A DNA stretch of 64,000 nt from Molanna angustata (GCA_963576475.1 OY754970.1:33544619-33608618), one strand, 5' to 3'. Numbered from the stretch's first letter, positions 47,343-59,012 are shown. Numbers and translations: made by a program. Notes: generated by a model from the letters alone, not told the origin.

Positions 47343-48555
47343 TTTTTAATATAATATGTAAATGGTGTGATAAATAATAAATAGGGTATATAAGTACCTT
47401 CTTTCATAACAAGAATCGCGTGAAATAAGATACAAGGAATCGAAATTTTGCTACACATTTTATTTCAATATGAAGTAGAGAAACGTATAGTTTTGTGTGA
47501 GCTTTGATTACTTATTGAAGTGGTAGAGCGGGAACTCAGTTTATAACTAAATTGTCAATAAAAATTGTAAATTGCTAGCCCTAGAACATGGTTTCTACTT
47601 GTCGTTGTAGGTGATCTACTTGTTATATAGTGTGATAAAAAATAAATAAATATTTCGGCCTGTACAGTGTACAGAGAACACAACATTTGATAGTACAGCA
47701 TACACAAACTATAGACGATTTATTCTTGCTACGAAACCCCATTGAGATTTTGAAAAACAAAGACCATGTTTCGGAATATCAAGTATAACGTATACAGGAA
47801 AAATAACTAAGTACATATTATTATATAACATACAAGTGTTATTATGCAAAATAATACCTATAAGCGAACGGTAAACAGTGTATCATTTTGACATTTATAA
47901 ATTGAAGCCAAAGGCGACATCCTGCGGCATTTATATTAATATAAGTTTCTCTGCTGAGGTCTGCCAACTTACTAACACAAACACACATTACATACATTAC
48001 ATCTAGAGTTTATTTACACCAAAAATTACACAACACAAAACTATTTACATAAACAATATGGTGTTAGAAATATTATTATATATCACTTAAACTATAAACG
48101 TAGGTACTAATTAAATACAAAATACTTTTAGGTGTTCTTTTTAGTGAGTTTGTTGCAATTAAGTAGGTACTCGTTAAAATAAATAAAAAAAAATTCATCC
48201 ATATATTTTTTTCACACTGACAGCCTTGACTATTTAGAATTTATTCTTGACTATATATAATTTATTTAAGGGCAATGGGCGAAACAGTCGTCCTTAATAG
48301 GAATTAAATAATCGTAGAAGAAAGAAAGTGTTTATTTTTTATAAAATCCATTTTTTTATATCTTTGTCTAAATCTCTGTTAATCTTTTTTCCATTTTTGT
48401 ACATTACGTACTAAAAGTTACATACTAATAACATTAATAATATTATAAAACAGGACTAAATAATTCTTCTTTTTGTGTCGTTCCTAACGGAGGCCGGCTA
48501 CTATCACACACACAAATCTCTTCACGATCTTGTACCAACCTAATGAGTGACGCCA
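47343..48555. other. Unassigned stretch
   Basis: No coding signal. At about 47760-47785 (minus) gatattccgaaacatggtc contains the GAAAC(N)2GTC-like half of the palindrome module, without its hairpin. Confidence 0.35.
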
Positions 48556-48559
48556 AATT

Positions 48560-49345
48560 CGGAATCCCGAACCAATGCCTGATATTTTAAAGCCACGATA
48601 TTATTTTACACCCCATACTCCAGGTCTTAACGTCGTCCATGACACAGATATAAAAATTGGAAATAGAAAAATTGAAAATGAGAATGAGTACATCTACCTA
48701 GGGCATAAAACAAAAATGGTAAAGGAAAACCAAATTGCAGAAATCACAAGGATCATTTTAGGTTGGGCAGCTTTTGAAAATCTCGTCCACGTTCTCAAAC
48801 ATCCCAATATGTCTCAAAAAGAAAGTAGAAAGTAAGCCTGCGTCTTCCCTGTAATTATATATGGTTTGGAAACCATGACTTTGGACTGTGGCCACCATAC
48901 ATAAAACGAAATGTACACAGGTTTATGAAAAGACAAATGCAAAGGTTAAGTCTTTGGGATAAATACGAAATGATGAAATTAGACGCCGTACCAAGCTTCG
49001 ACATTATAGACCATATTGCCAGTCTCAAATCGCAGTGAGCAGGTCATGTGGAAAGACAGGGGGTTGACAGATGGACACCACGATATCTTAAATAGAGACC
49101 CCAAAAAGATGGGCTGACGATTCATTTCTCACGCAATTCTTACTACTCTGGGCAGGAAACACTGGTTGGTTGGAAGAAATTGCCACATGACAATAAACTC
49201 GCCACTTGGTCAGGGTGCAAGGAAGTTTATTATTGTATAGTAAGTCACGAAAAAAAAGTGGTACAGGGACGCCCAGGATAGAGAAGGATGGCAAAAGTTC
49301 AAAAAGACCTACATCCAGCAGTTGACAGATGGATGAAAAGAACAA
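48560..49345 (+). pseudogene. Second RTE-type LINE, decayed C-terminal half
   Basis: Reads YIYLGHKTKMVKENQIAEIT, RIILGWAAFENL, then after breaks VIIYGLETMTL, FMKRQMQRLSL, AGHVERQGVDRW, and at 49230-49320 WYRDAQDREGWQKFKKTYIQ. The Y-YLG, GWAAF, YGxET, AGHxxR and AQDRxxW blocks in this order are those of an RTE-clade RT tail. It differs from the (TATG)n RTE family. A LINE hairpin end (49155-49215) sits inside it. Confidence 0.75.
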
Positions 49346-49649
49346 GAAGACTCCGTCTTCCCTCTATCTTTCCCTCCACTACAAGTTGTATGACATATTA
49401 TCACCACGGAATATGTGGCCAAAGTATTCGGTTTTGCGTCCAAATACTTGTTACGAAATGTTACGAAAAAGGTATAATATGAAAATAAGTATACACCTGT
49501 GGAAGTCACTTTGTCAAAGAGAAATCAGTAGGTATAATACTGAGAAGAACATCTCTCTTTAGTTGACACTCGCTGATGTAAAATACATCAACAATATCCT
49601 TATTAGGAAGTGCTGGCAGGCACAAATGAGACTAGTAAAGGTAGGTTTA
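49346..49649. other. Unassigned stretch
   Basis: Follows the RTE end. No recognised element. Confidence 0.35.
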
Positions 49650-50580
49650 CTCTGAAGAATCGTAATCCAACTGTCGATTTGTTCAGGAGAACTTTGTTCT
49701 CTTAACATATCGACAATGTATCAAGCCAGAATACGCGAGAATTGTATGGAGAGGTCTACTTTTTTCACGGCTTTTCCAACTTTGAAGTCAAAAAACACCA
49801 ACTTAGAGGCTTCGCAGCATATATGTTCCATACACGGATTTACTCAGAATTAGGAGTAGAACATTTCGTGTGTCTGTGTGTCTGTGTGTGTGTGTGTGTG
49901 TGTCTGTGTGTGTCCGTCCCCCCCTTATAACTTTTGATCCGCTCAATTTACAGAGCCTAAAATTTCAGAATATATAAACAGTTACAGGCCTACAAAACTT
50001 TTATACTCGGAATTTTGAATTTTTGTTTCAGTCAGGGGTTATCAACTTTTTAAATTTTATTTTATTTTTCCATATATCTCAGAAACCATAAAAGCTAGAA
50101 CGCTGAAAATTGGTACAAACATAGACATATACAAAATCTCAAAAATTAGTTTTTTCAAAAAAATTCCAGGGTTTCTCAAATATTTTTTAATCAGAAAAGT
50201 ATTTTTTTTATGATAAATTTATGAGTTTAACCGCTTATATTTCCAAATTTTTTAAAAATATCAAAAAAAGCCGAAACACCCTAACTAGATAATTTAATTT
50301 TCTATAAAAAATGTTACAATTGTATTACCACATCTCAATTTTTTTTTAATAATTTTTATAAAAATTGAATTTAGTGACGACATTGCTTCATACAATTTGT
50401 ATGGCAATCGCCTACACACGATATCTAAGAAGACATAATTGTTTGATACTAATCTCCAAACATACTACATGTCATACCATCATTCTGTTTTCATATTCTG
50501 GGTAGGATCAAAGGACTGACCTCCATACTATCCTATCTTGACATACATACATATGTAGGTACATGTGTTGTATAGAAAAT
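49650..50580 (+). repeat. Composite repeat R, copy 3
   Basis: Starts near atccaactgtcgatttg (49668) and carries a (GT)n with ccgtcccccc (49868-49922), cttataacttttgatccgct, gtgacgacattgcttcatac, ccatcattctgttttcatat and gacctccatactatcctatc. Matches copies 1 and 2. Its right end stops before the inverted atccaactgtcgat found in copy 2. Confidence 0.8.
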
Positions 50581-50904
50581 CGAGCGAGAAAGACATCCCA
50601 AGACCACACGATTCACCGCTTCGAGCGAAGGTCGGAACGTTTTATCAAATAATGTAGGCGGATGGATGGATGTATGTTTCCTTAGACCACCACTGTCACG
50701 TTTCCTGCATTTCATTCTACAGACGGGTTTTCACTCATGTGGGATCACGTTCCATTACACAGCTTAAGAGTCGATCCTTGTAACGATACAACACTCTCTC
50801 CAAAAACCTCACCACACACCCTTAACCCACACACATACATATACCGTACAATTTGCGGTCCATAACTCATACTCCACCAAAACAAAATTTACAAACAATA
50901 TTGA
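50581..50904. other. Unassigned stretch
   Basis: Minus-strand frame 50533-50715 has no family I know. The segment leads into the RTE end at 50905. Confidence 0.3.
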
Positions 50905-51215
50905 CAATCACGCCATGTCCATCACGGTATAGGCAGAGAGAACCGGACGCCACATATCAGAACACACATATGTCGCCTCATTCCTGTTATTTAAGGTTCT
51001 TACTTTTTCCTCCTTTAGAAAGTTAATTACATGGCCGTGCCATGACCCCAACCATTAGTTCTATTCCTATCTTCCTTGTGTATTTTAATCGTCAGACCCT
51101 TTATCTTACATAATTTTCTGAGTCTTGGGTTTTTTAACTTGCCATACATCGTCCGACTACGAATCCGTCTTAGCGATCTCATTTCAACAATAAAAACATA
51201 GGTTAACATTCAAAA
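50905..51215 (-). pseudogene. RTE-like LINE C-terminus, diverged, minus strand
   Basis: Minus strand: VEMRSLRRIRSRTMYGKLKN, then degenerate KEEKVRTLNNR and WRPVLSAYTVMDMA. Older than the 46795 and 62299 copies, with internal deletion of the RWFGH block. Confidence 0.7.
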
Positions 51216-51248
51216 AATACCTGAACTATTGCGCTTTAAACTATTACT

Positions 51249-51390
51249 AGGGGCTCCGCCCCTGGCCGCATCGCGGCCCAACCCCGGTTTGGCGCTACGC
51301 GCCATTTTTTTAGGCGCTTCGCGCCTTTATTTATGCGCTACGCGCATTTCATTGGGCGCTGCGTGCCATTTGTTTTATGCCAAGCATCGT
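51249..51390 (+). repeat. Array of seven GC hairpins, ~21-bp period
   Basis: Hairpins with 3-base loops: GGGGC-TCC-GCCCC (51250-51262), GGCCGC-ATC-GCGGCC (51264-51278), GGCGC-TAC-GCGCC (51291-51303), AGGCGC-TTC-GCGCCT (51312-51326), ATGCGC-TAC-GCGCAT (51333-51347), GGCGC-TGC-GTGCC (51355-51367), ATGC-CAA-GCAT (51377-51387). Centres lie 15, 26, 22, 21, 21 and 21 bp apart, with AT-rich spacers. Stem pairs change together between units. Function unknown. Confidence 0.9.
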
Positions 51391-51499
51391 TTTTTTAACG
51401 CTTCTCACCAACCTATGACCGCTGCACATCGAACCAATTCAGGTATTCATCGAACTTACAAAGTATTGAATGTTATCAATATTGATTTGTAATTAAGAT

Positions 51500-51835
51500 A
51501 TTCATTAATTTATTATATTATTAGTTCAATGTTTAATAATGTTACCATAATAGAAATCAAACAATAAGTTATTAGTGTGAGTATATTTATCAATATAAAT
51601 GAATCATATTTCTAAAAAAACATTTAAATTGTACTTAAGCACATAATATTATTATGTATAATGTTTCAATGTATATAGGCATGCTATAAGCATTCAACTC
51701 TCAAATGTTGTTGATGTTCCGTTATTTTTTTTTTAAATGGGCAACTACAATAATATTGTTTTAAACAAATATAATAAGAATAGCAACATAAGTAATTGTT
51801 ACTTAATCAGCCCACCTTTGATTTCATTTTGCATG
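51500..51835 (+). repeat. Segment D, copy 1
   Basis: Shares aaacaataagttattagtg, a ctaaaaaaacattt string, atgggcaac, acataagtaattgttactta and atcagcccaccttt with 52800-53265, in the same orientation. Confidence 0.8.
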
Positions 51836-51838
51836 TAC

Positions 51839-52440
51839 TCACTGCTGATAACAAAACAAATTATTATTCCTGTATAGCGTGGCTCCTGGACATACATAAT
51901 ATGTCCACGGAACTGAGTTTTTCCAAATTATTTTATGTGGTAAGGCATTGGTACAATGGGGAATTCTGAGCGGCAATGTGTTAACTTTCATTCTGTTAAT
52001 TACATCTTCCTTCATCTTACATTCTTTCCTTGTATCTTCATTCCGAACTCTGTCATACATCGTTCTGTTACAAATTCTTCTAAGCGATCTCAATTCAACT
52101 GCATTTATTCTGCTTTCATGCGACTTCTGCCATGTCCAGGTCTTACTTGCATACGTCAAGGTAAGCACTACGATTGCATTATGAATGGCAACTTTAGCGT
52201 CTCTTGATATTCATAACTGGTCTAAGCGCTCCATTCACTCTGTTTTCTGCCATAACTCTTCTTTCAATATCCTTATCAGGCCGTCCATTCCGTTGGAACA
52301 TACTACCCTGATAGACATACTCGTCGACTTGTTCAAGCCATTCATTCTCTACTTTTATTTGAAACACTGTTCTGCTTTCACTCTTTTCTCTATTGAACAT
52401 ATGAGTAAATATAAGTTAACCCTGGAACACCCAACATAAT
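51839..52440 (-). pseudogene. RTE-like LINE fragment reaching further 5', minus strand
   Basis: Minus strand from 52400: RTVFQIKVENEWLEQVDEYV, YQGSMFQRNGRPDKDIERRV, then ALRPVMNIKRR, and after a shift YASKTWTWQKSHESRINAVE, LRSLRRICNRTMYDRVRNED, INRMKVNTLPL. It keeps the YVYxGS RT region absent from the other copies, but lacks the 3' end. Confidence 0.75.
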
Positions 52441-52799
52441 CTAGAACACTTGTATTACATACATAATATATACTACGAACAAATATCCATACAAACGTTC
52501 ACCGTCCTGCCCTATAATCTGCACCATATAAATCAACGCTTAAAGATGCCCTTATACATGCTAGAATATTTTGTAAGTTTATTGAATTTATTATATAAAG
52601 GAAAAATTGTAAAAAAATCAAATTTTACTTAAGCACATAATGTGTAATTTTTCAATATAAATGTTTTCATAATGTCATTATCAGTCAATACAAAGCTATC
52701 ATGATTTGATCTACATTGCTATTAGATGATTAATCCAATAGACGCCCTACGATTGATTTTAAATGTAATTTAGGGTATATAATATATGGAAAACAATGT
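52441..52799. other. Unassigned AT-rich stretch
   Basis: Parts (tacttaagcacataatgtg ... caatata, 52626-52660) resemble the end of segment D. No gene. Confidence 0.35.
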
Positions 52800-53252
52800 A
52801 TAATGTGCACCATATAAATCAACTAAACAATAAGTTATTGGTGTATATTTATTGATATAAATTAATCATCTTGCTAAAAAAACATTTCAATATATATAGA
52901 CATGCTTCTCAAGATTTTTTCACAATGAAATACATATTCGGTACATGTAAATAAATAAATTTGAAGTATTTCATAAGTGAACATGTACATACTTATTTGT
53001 CAAAATGTTCAAAGCATACATATGAGAGAGAACAAAATGTTTATAAATCAATTTAAAATCTCTTTAAATACAATATTATTTTCTGAATACTTACTCATAT
53101 TTTTTACAACCATTCTTGTTCCATTACAAAGACCATCTCCTCGTAGAATTTTATTTAAAAAAAATGGGCAACGTACAATAATATTTTTTTAAACAAATAT
53201 GTATAATAAATAAGAATAGTAACATAAGTAATTGTTACTTAATCAGCCCACC
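52800..53252 (+). repeat. Segment D, copy 2
   Basis: Direct second copy of 51500-51835 with an extra ~120 bp in the middle (52920-53150). Its right end (tttaatttcatt) is the target of the P4 insertion. Confidence 0.75.
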
Positions 53253-53530
53253 TTTAATTTCATTTTTTTTTTTTTTTTAACTTTTCTACGGACAATTCTT
53301 GGTAGAACTCCATTTCAAATAATAAATAAATTTGGAATGGTAAAATAAAACCAAAGTTTTCAGTTCTACTAATTTAATGACACTGACTAGTTTCGGTCAT
53401 CCAGTGACCATTTTCACACTTTGAAAATGGTCACTGGATGACCGAAACTAGTCAGTGTCATTAAATTAGTAGAACTGAAAACTTTGGTTTTATTTTACCA
53501 TTCCAAATTTATTTATTATTTAATTTCATT
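53253..53530 (-). mobile_element. Poly(A)-tailed palindromic retroposon P4 with 12-bp target duplication
   Basis: Arms 53317-53416 and 53422-53521 are perfect reverse complements over 100 bp with a 5-base loop. On the minus strand the palindrome is followed by ~38 bases and a poly(A) (T run 53263-53278). The direct repeat TTTAATTTCATT flanks the unit (53253-53264, 53519-53530). The right arm has TTGAAAAT, GGTCA-CTGGA-TGACC, GAAAC, TA, GTC (53421-53453). A tail and target duplication show insertion through an RNA intermediate; no protein is encoded. Confidence 0.9.
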
Positions 53531-55879
53531 GGTATGTTGAAGTTAATAATTTTCAGAAGGTCTGTAAGTCAAAATTGTGGATTCCAGATGACTGACTCAT
53601 GCTCCAATTGACTTCTAATAATTGTGTTATATAGTAAGCTGAATGTCAGGATCAAGTTGTAAGTCCTAACAGTCAGTAATGTCTATAACAGTTTTATAGA
53701 TTTTCATATCGTTCAGTTTTATAGATTATCTTATGTACTTTAAACAAAGTGATTCACAAACTATGTATGCATTTGTTGGAACAGCTCGCTAGCACAATGT
53801 ATTATATTGTAGACCTCCCCAGATGCAGCTAGAATAAAATTGCATAGTTGTTACCGATTGACGATGGTTTGTTTAAAATATCTCTCATTGGACCGCCAAA
53901 AATTGCAACTCGAGCTTCTTCTATTTTGTTGACACCTTACATTTAAAGGGTGTCTCATACGTACCCCATAGAACACACTAACTAACGTATCCTTACAACT
54001 TCATCTGCATCATAAACATACAGACTATAATTTTTCAAACAGTATGGTCCGGTACCAGGCACGTCTGCAATCTGAACACCGAAGGATGCAAAAGCATTAG
54101 CACTATTCTTCCGGATATGTTGACAGTACTAAAAACTACTCTTCGCCTAGCATTTCGCAATGTTCGCCTACGATCTCGCTGTTCTGTCATATCTCACTCA
54201 TCCATCTCTTGATTTGTCGTGTTTTGGTAGCAGGCATCCACGGAGCATCCACTAAATACCTGCAACAAACAAAATAACACCAAATAATTAGATATGACGA
54301 TGCGTCACGTCAAACGTCAAATGTCAATCCGTGAATCCGTCCATTGTCCATATCCTGTTAGTACAGAATGCTGCCAGTATTCAATTACGTATTCCGCAGA
54401 TTTATTAATAACGATAAATATTATTGGTGTTTAAAATTCTTTTTTGAACAATAATATTATCAATTGATGTTGCAAATACATTTTAAACGATACTTTTGTA
54501 CTTTTTCGTTTCAAATATTTTTTTATGTTGAAGAAATATTTTGAATGCGTAAAATAAAATTGGGTAAAAATATTTAACTGGCAATACGCGCACATTCTAA
54601 ACCGGAACAGACACGGCATACATGGGGAGTGGGAGACGTATTCAATATAATAGATAATGCACATTTCTGCATATTAATTGTTTTCCTTATTTTTTTGCAG
54701 AAGCTCTATAAATATGTTTGATGTATTATTATTGTGTACCTACCTACTGTAGACTAGCTAGCTAGCAGATTACCTTGAAAATTTGAATATGATAATCTAG
54801 TTCAATGTGTATGAGGAGACTACAAAACTACTTTGTATTAGGAAAAATATGTACTTAAAAAGATAATAAACTATTTTAATTTATAACACTGCAACAGAGA
54901 TGAAGCCGGAAACATTTTCTAGGAGGATTTATGCAGTTGAAAAATGATGTCGCACAATATCTCTTTCCAAAGACACAATTATGTCAAGAATTGACCACAA
55001 GATGTGTGATGATGTACGATACTTTGAACAACCTTACGATGACGATAAACCCGAGAAAAAACTCTTGAGGGCACCTCAATTAAGTTGTTTAAAGAAGGTG
55101 GACGATGCTTACAAAGTGACCTAATATGAACGATGATTTAGTTTTAGTGGATATATAAAAGAAGGTAGGAGAATGCCTGTAAAATCCCCCAAAAGGTGGA
55201 AAGGCAGCTAAGAGTCCATAACATCTCTTCGAGACTAAAAGCAACTTTATTTGGCGAAGAAACACATAATATAACAATCAGCGCCATTGGAATTCTCCTG
55301 AATTATTAAATTAGCAAAATTATTCCTGAATAACAATCCTGATAGAGAGTGGTCACTTTTTCACAAATTTGCTTTAGTGATATTACGTGATATATTTCGA
55401 AAGACCAATGCATTATAATAGGCATGCGATTGTTATTGTTTTTTTAAAGGAAGTAGTGTAGTTAAAATTATGAAAACAAACCTTATCAATATGTAAAAGA
55501 TATAGAAAAAGTTTAATTTTTAGCCAGAAACAAACATTTCGAGAAAAAAATTATTTACATAGTAACAATTTAAAATATTAACAATTTGCGTCATGTATTA
55601 ATACTAACAAGGAAATACGTTCAATGTAAAGATATCCTTGAACCATGAAATCAAGAACGGTATTTTTAAATACACATAAAGAAGATTTCCATTAAGTTTA
55701 TTATGTAAGTTAAAGTTTAAAGTTCACGTTAACAATGAATGGATACAGGCATCGTTATGAGAATTCAAATTAAACATGGTGAAGAAAGAACAAAGTCTAG
55801 ATTGAAATAAGCCAAAAAATTTATACCTACAGATGATGGATCAAATCAGGAGTTGTTAAAAATGGTAAATAATATCATG
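53531..55879. other. Unassigned; possible exon-like patch at 53.95-54.27 kb
   Basis: On the minus strand an acceptor-like tgttattttgtttgttgcag (about 54260-54280) precedes 24 open codons (VDAPWMPATKTRQIKRW). No family recognised and the frame stops soon. At 55020-55220 short minus/plus frames faintly resemble LINE C-termini (PKRWKGS) but are too decayed to call. Confidence 0.25.
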
Positions 55880-56325
55880 AATTTGTGTCGATTTTTCAAG
55901 CTTGTTATGCTTCCTTCTTTCAAAATATCATTCACATGGCTATGCCATCACTTTCTGGGGCGGCCCCTGCGATTCACTCCATTTCTTAAACACATGTAAA
56001 TTTTTTTGGTCAGTCGTTCATCGTTCATTCTTTCAATATGTCCAAACAACCTTAAGGCATTCTCCTTTCATTTTACTTTTAATATATTTACTTCTTTATC
56101 TTGCATTCCCTCCTAATGACCTCATTGTTAACTCTATTATAGTATCGCTCTATTACATACTCTTCTTAGTGATCTCATTTCTACAGCATTTATTCTACTT
56201 TCATTCGTTCATGCGTTTTTTATTTCCACGTCCCTGTTTCACTGGCATACGTTAAAGTAGACACTATCATTGCATTATGTACGGAAATATTGGCTGGCTT
56301 TGAAATGATTGGATCGGACATTACT
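55880..56325 (-). pseudogene. RTE-like LINE, inverted 5' part of a twin-primed copy
   Basis: Minus strand: MIVSTLTYASETGTW, MRSLRR, then the degraded middle, RLFGHIERMNDERLTKK, GRPRK, WHSHVNDILKEGSITSLKNR. It ends just where the plus-strand part at 56335 begins in the protein. Confidence 0.75.
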
Positions 56326-56479
56326 GGTCAGAGTGCTCCTGTATGAGTGACATTACTACATAAGATGATGTTTGGATGTAAATAAAGCCAGGAATGTGTG
56401 CAAACATAGAGAAGTATGACGCTCGGTTCTCTTTGCTTACCCCGTAAGGGATATGACGTGATGGTACGTATGCATGTAT
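56326..56479 (+). pseudogene. RTE-like LINE, 3' part of the same twin-primed copy
   Basis: Plus strand: RCLDVNKARNVCKHREV, then RSVLFAYPVRDMT, stop and a short TATG-like tail. Starts around the RRACMRR position, directly after the last residues of the inverted part. Confidence 0.75.
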
Positions 56480-56577
56480 AAATAATATCTCCAGAATACG
56501 GCAACTTGTTATTAGATGCACGTTAAATTAATATTTGACATAGTACGTATTAGGTGTCCGAGACACTATACAAAAAA
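56480..56577 (+). mobile_element. SINE family A, body and tail only
   Basis: aataatatctccagaatacg, gcaacttgttattag and aattaatatttgacatagta match the body of the 2285 copy. The tRNA head is absent. Confidence 0.75.
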
Positions 56578-56770
56578 AAAATAAGATCTTGAGGAAAATT
56601 TATAGTTGTTTGGCGAAATCCATAATAAAATATTTATTTATATGTTACCAATAAAATATTATCTAGCATTATTAGTTTTAATTATTATTAGAGTTATTTT
56701 ATGGTCATACATTTTCAATAGCAAACATTTTCAATAACGAACTGAATAATAAGAAAAATATACCTACACA
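56578..56770. other. Unassigned AT-rich stretch
   Basis: No recognisable feature. Confidence 0.35.
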
Positions 56771-56780
56771 CCTCGAACGA

Positions 56781-57160
56781 TGTGTGGCGCAATCACCGAT
56801 TGCGCCGCGAAGCTGAGTTACGTCGGCAGGCGCCATCTTGCCCTGCGCCGTATCCACAGCGCGACCCCGATATAAGGAGAAGCACAGAGCTCCCAGGCAT
56901 TCCGCTCATCCAGATCTCGAGGCTAGGCTTCACGCTGCCCGACCGCTCGTCGTCGTTCAAACAGTCCGCGTTCTAAATTTACATTTATAATTAAATAATA
57001 ATTCAATATTGTCTGTACCTAGTAATATTAATAATCGTCAATTGTACAACTAGATCAATATAAGAGTAAGTTCAATTTCCTGTTCCATCTTTTAATCTGT
57101 CATCCATTTCTACCTGAGTAATATTTAATAATCAATTGTATACGGTATCGCAGTTGCTTG
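56781..57160 (+). mobile_element. Possible LTR fragment with promoter-like features
   Basis: Starts TGTGTGGCGC with a perfect 9-bp hairpin GGCGCAATC-ACC-GATTGCGCC (56786-56806). It is followed by a GC-rich segment, a TATA-like tataagg (56871-56877) and an AT-rich 3' part. This base-composition profile fits U3-R-U5 of an insect LTR retrotransposon. No terminal CA with matching target duplication was found and no internal gag/pol adjoins, so the call is tentative. Confidence 0.35.
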
Positions 57161-57164
57161 GTCG

Positions 57165-57420
57165 ATCAATCTGTGGCTCAGCTGTCTGGACTCTCCGAAC
57201 AGACGGTCTCCAGGTTCGAACCAGGCAGGTGAGATATCGTTTGGGTTGTATGTAGCCAAAGGCGGACAAACAGGTCATACCTACACGTCCAACTGACCGA
57301 CCTTACCACCGCAATTACAGGCTTGTATATCAGCTCCGGCTGGTGTGCAATCGCTTCTAACCAAGTGACCACTCTGGCACTTTGGTGAGCCTACACGCAC
57401 ATACCCCCCAAAGATGTAAC
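57165..57420 (+). mobile_element. tRNA-like SINE (family D), single copy
   Basis: ctgtggctcagctgtctgg (A-box-like, about 57171) and ccaggttcgaaccaggcag (B box, about 57210-57228), followed by a unique ~190-bp body with taagcgattgcacacc-type strings and a C-rich end. Single copy here. Confidence 0.45.
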
Positions 57421-57789
57421 AAGTCATAAAAACTAAGTACCTATGTAGTTTCGCATTTAGATTTTTATAAGGTACATTAATAAATATCTTAAAAGCAATA
57501 AAACATTAAAATTAATATGTCTGCAACGATAACAATCATAATATATTATCATTGTAATGAGTAATGACAGACAAAATCATATACCGACCAACGAAGGTAA
57601 ACAATACACAGTTAGCTTTTAATTCAACAACTACATACGAGTATTAGATAAGCGATAGTATTTTATTTTGCCAACACAATAGAAAGTTGCAAGACACCTC
57701 GATTCAAATCTGGGAAGTTTATTGGGTATCGTAAAATATCATTCCAAACGAATTTGATTGCGTAAAACATTGTCTATCAAATTTCAAAT
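57421..57789. other. Unassigned stretch
   Basis: No recognisable feature; probably the decayed upstream part of the LINE at 57790. Confidence 0.3.
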
Positions 57790-58389
57790 GCACTAGGCAA
57801 GCACTACTAAACCTTGACGAAATTCCAAAAACTAAGACAACACATGGCCAGAAAAATTACGCGTACATAGGTCCAAAAATATTTAACCTCTTCAAAACTG
57901 ACTTTCCACTATTAAGAACCTACTCTCATATCAAATTGAAAGCAATAGCAAACAACTGGTTAATTACCAAAGGACGAAAAGAAACAGAAGAATTATTTAA
58001 TATTACTGCTTAGACGAATTATGAAAAAAATCAAAATTATATTAGCATTAGCCCTTTTTACATCAAGCATTTTTTTTTCATACAACACTAAAATATATAC
58101 ATACTTGCACTTCATTACTTCAACCTACCACAAAACCTTACAAAAATATGGCGAATTAAAATAATAGAACTGAATTATATAACGCTACTCTGGTACAGGC
58201 ATAGCCTAGTAGAGTAGCCTAATCCACAAATTAAAATATATAAACGTATACACTTATGACAAACTTAACTTTTTCTTACTTATAGTATAACTTATAATTT
58301 TTATTAACTACTGCATAAAGTTATATTGTACTTATTGTTATTATTATACTTGTAAAAAGGATTTTAATAAATAAATAAATAAATAGATA
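57790..58389 (+). pseudogene. LINE RT C-terminus with (TAAA)n tail
   Basis: Reads KTRTTHGQKNYAYIGPKIFN, then LFKTDFPLLRTYSHIKLKAI, NNWLITKGRKE and a stop at 58012-58014. The KTR...Y.GPK..N-L---S---FK---K-WL pattern is the C-terminus of a jockey/CR1-group LINE. A ~350-bp 3' UTR ends in (TAAA)n. 5'-truncated. Confidence 0.7.
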
Positions 58390-58454
58390 ATATCATTAGA
58401 ATGGTCAGTAACACAAAACAGGATATTTCAAAAATCATGTTCGTAACACTACTT

Positions 58455-59012
58455 ATATATAAACGAGTGGGTTGTGGCCAACGCTAAACTACTCACTAAC
58501 AAGTCACTCCATAAAGTATTCAAATTGTGTATGAAAAAATTTCAGCATTTTCATAAAATGATTTTTTGTTCAATTATTTTTTTATTTAAATATTTTATTA
58601 TGAAAACTTGATAATTCTTCAATTCCATTTTATGAATGTGATGAGCCTTTTTACCGATTTGAAAATAAAAATTTGAAATATTAAGTTTCCTAAACTTGGG
58701 GTCACTTTGAAATACTTGATAGTTAAAAAAAATGAGAAGCACTATTCTGATATCCTTCAAAATCTAATGGGGTCTAAGCGAGTATTAGATATACATATTT
58801 GCAAAATTTGAAAAGAATTGAATGATTACTTTAGTCTATAACCAATAAAGTAAAATGACACGGCGAACATAGCACACACACAGATACATTGTGATGAAAC
58901 TTTCAGAATACAATCTCAGCATGATACTAGTGGATAATCTGCAATAAAAAATAGCCTTAAAATTGCGAAATCTTAACTCCCCACTATATCCCCTTGGGTT
59001 AGTGAGGAGTAA
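58455..59012 (+). repeat. Interspersed repeat S, copy 1
   Basis: Starts acgagtgggttgtggccaac. Shares caaaatctaatggggtctaa, gcgagtattagatataca, cagatacattgtgatgaaac and ccccttggg-ta with 62104-63320. No coding frame recognised. Confidence 0.85.
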
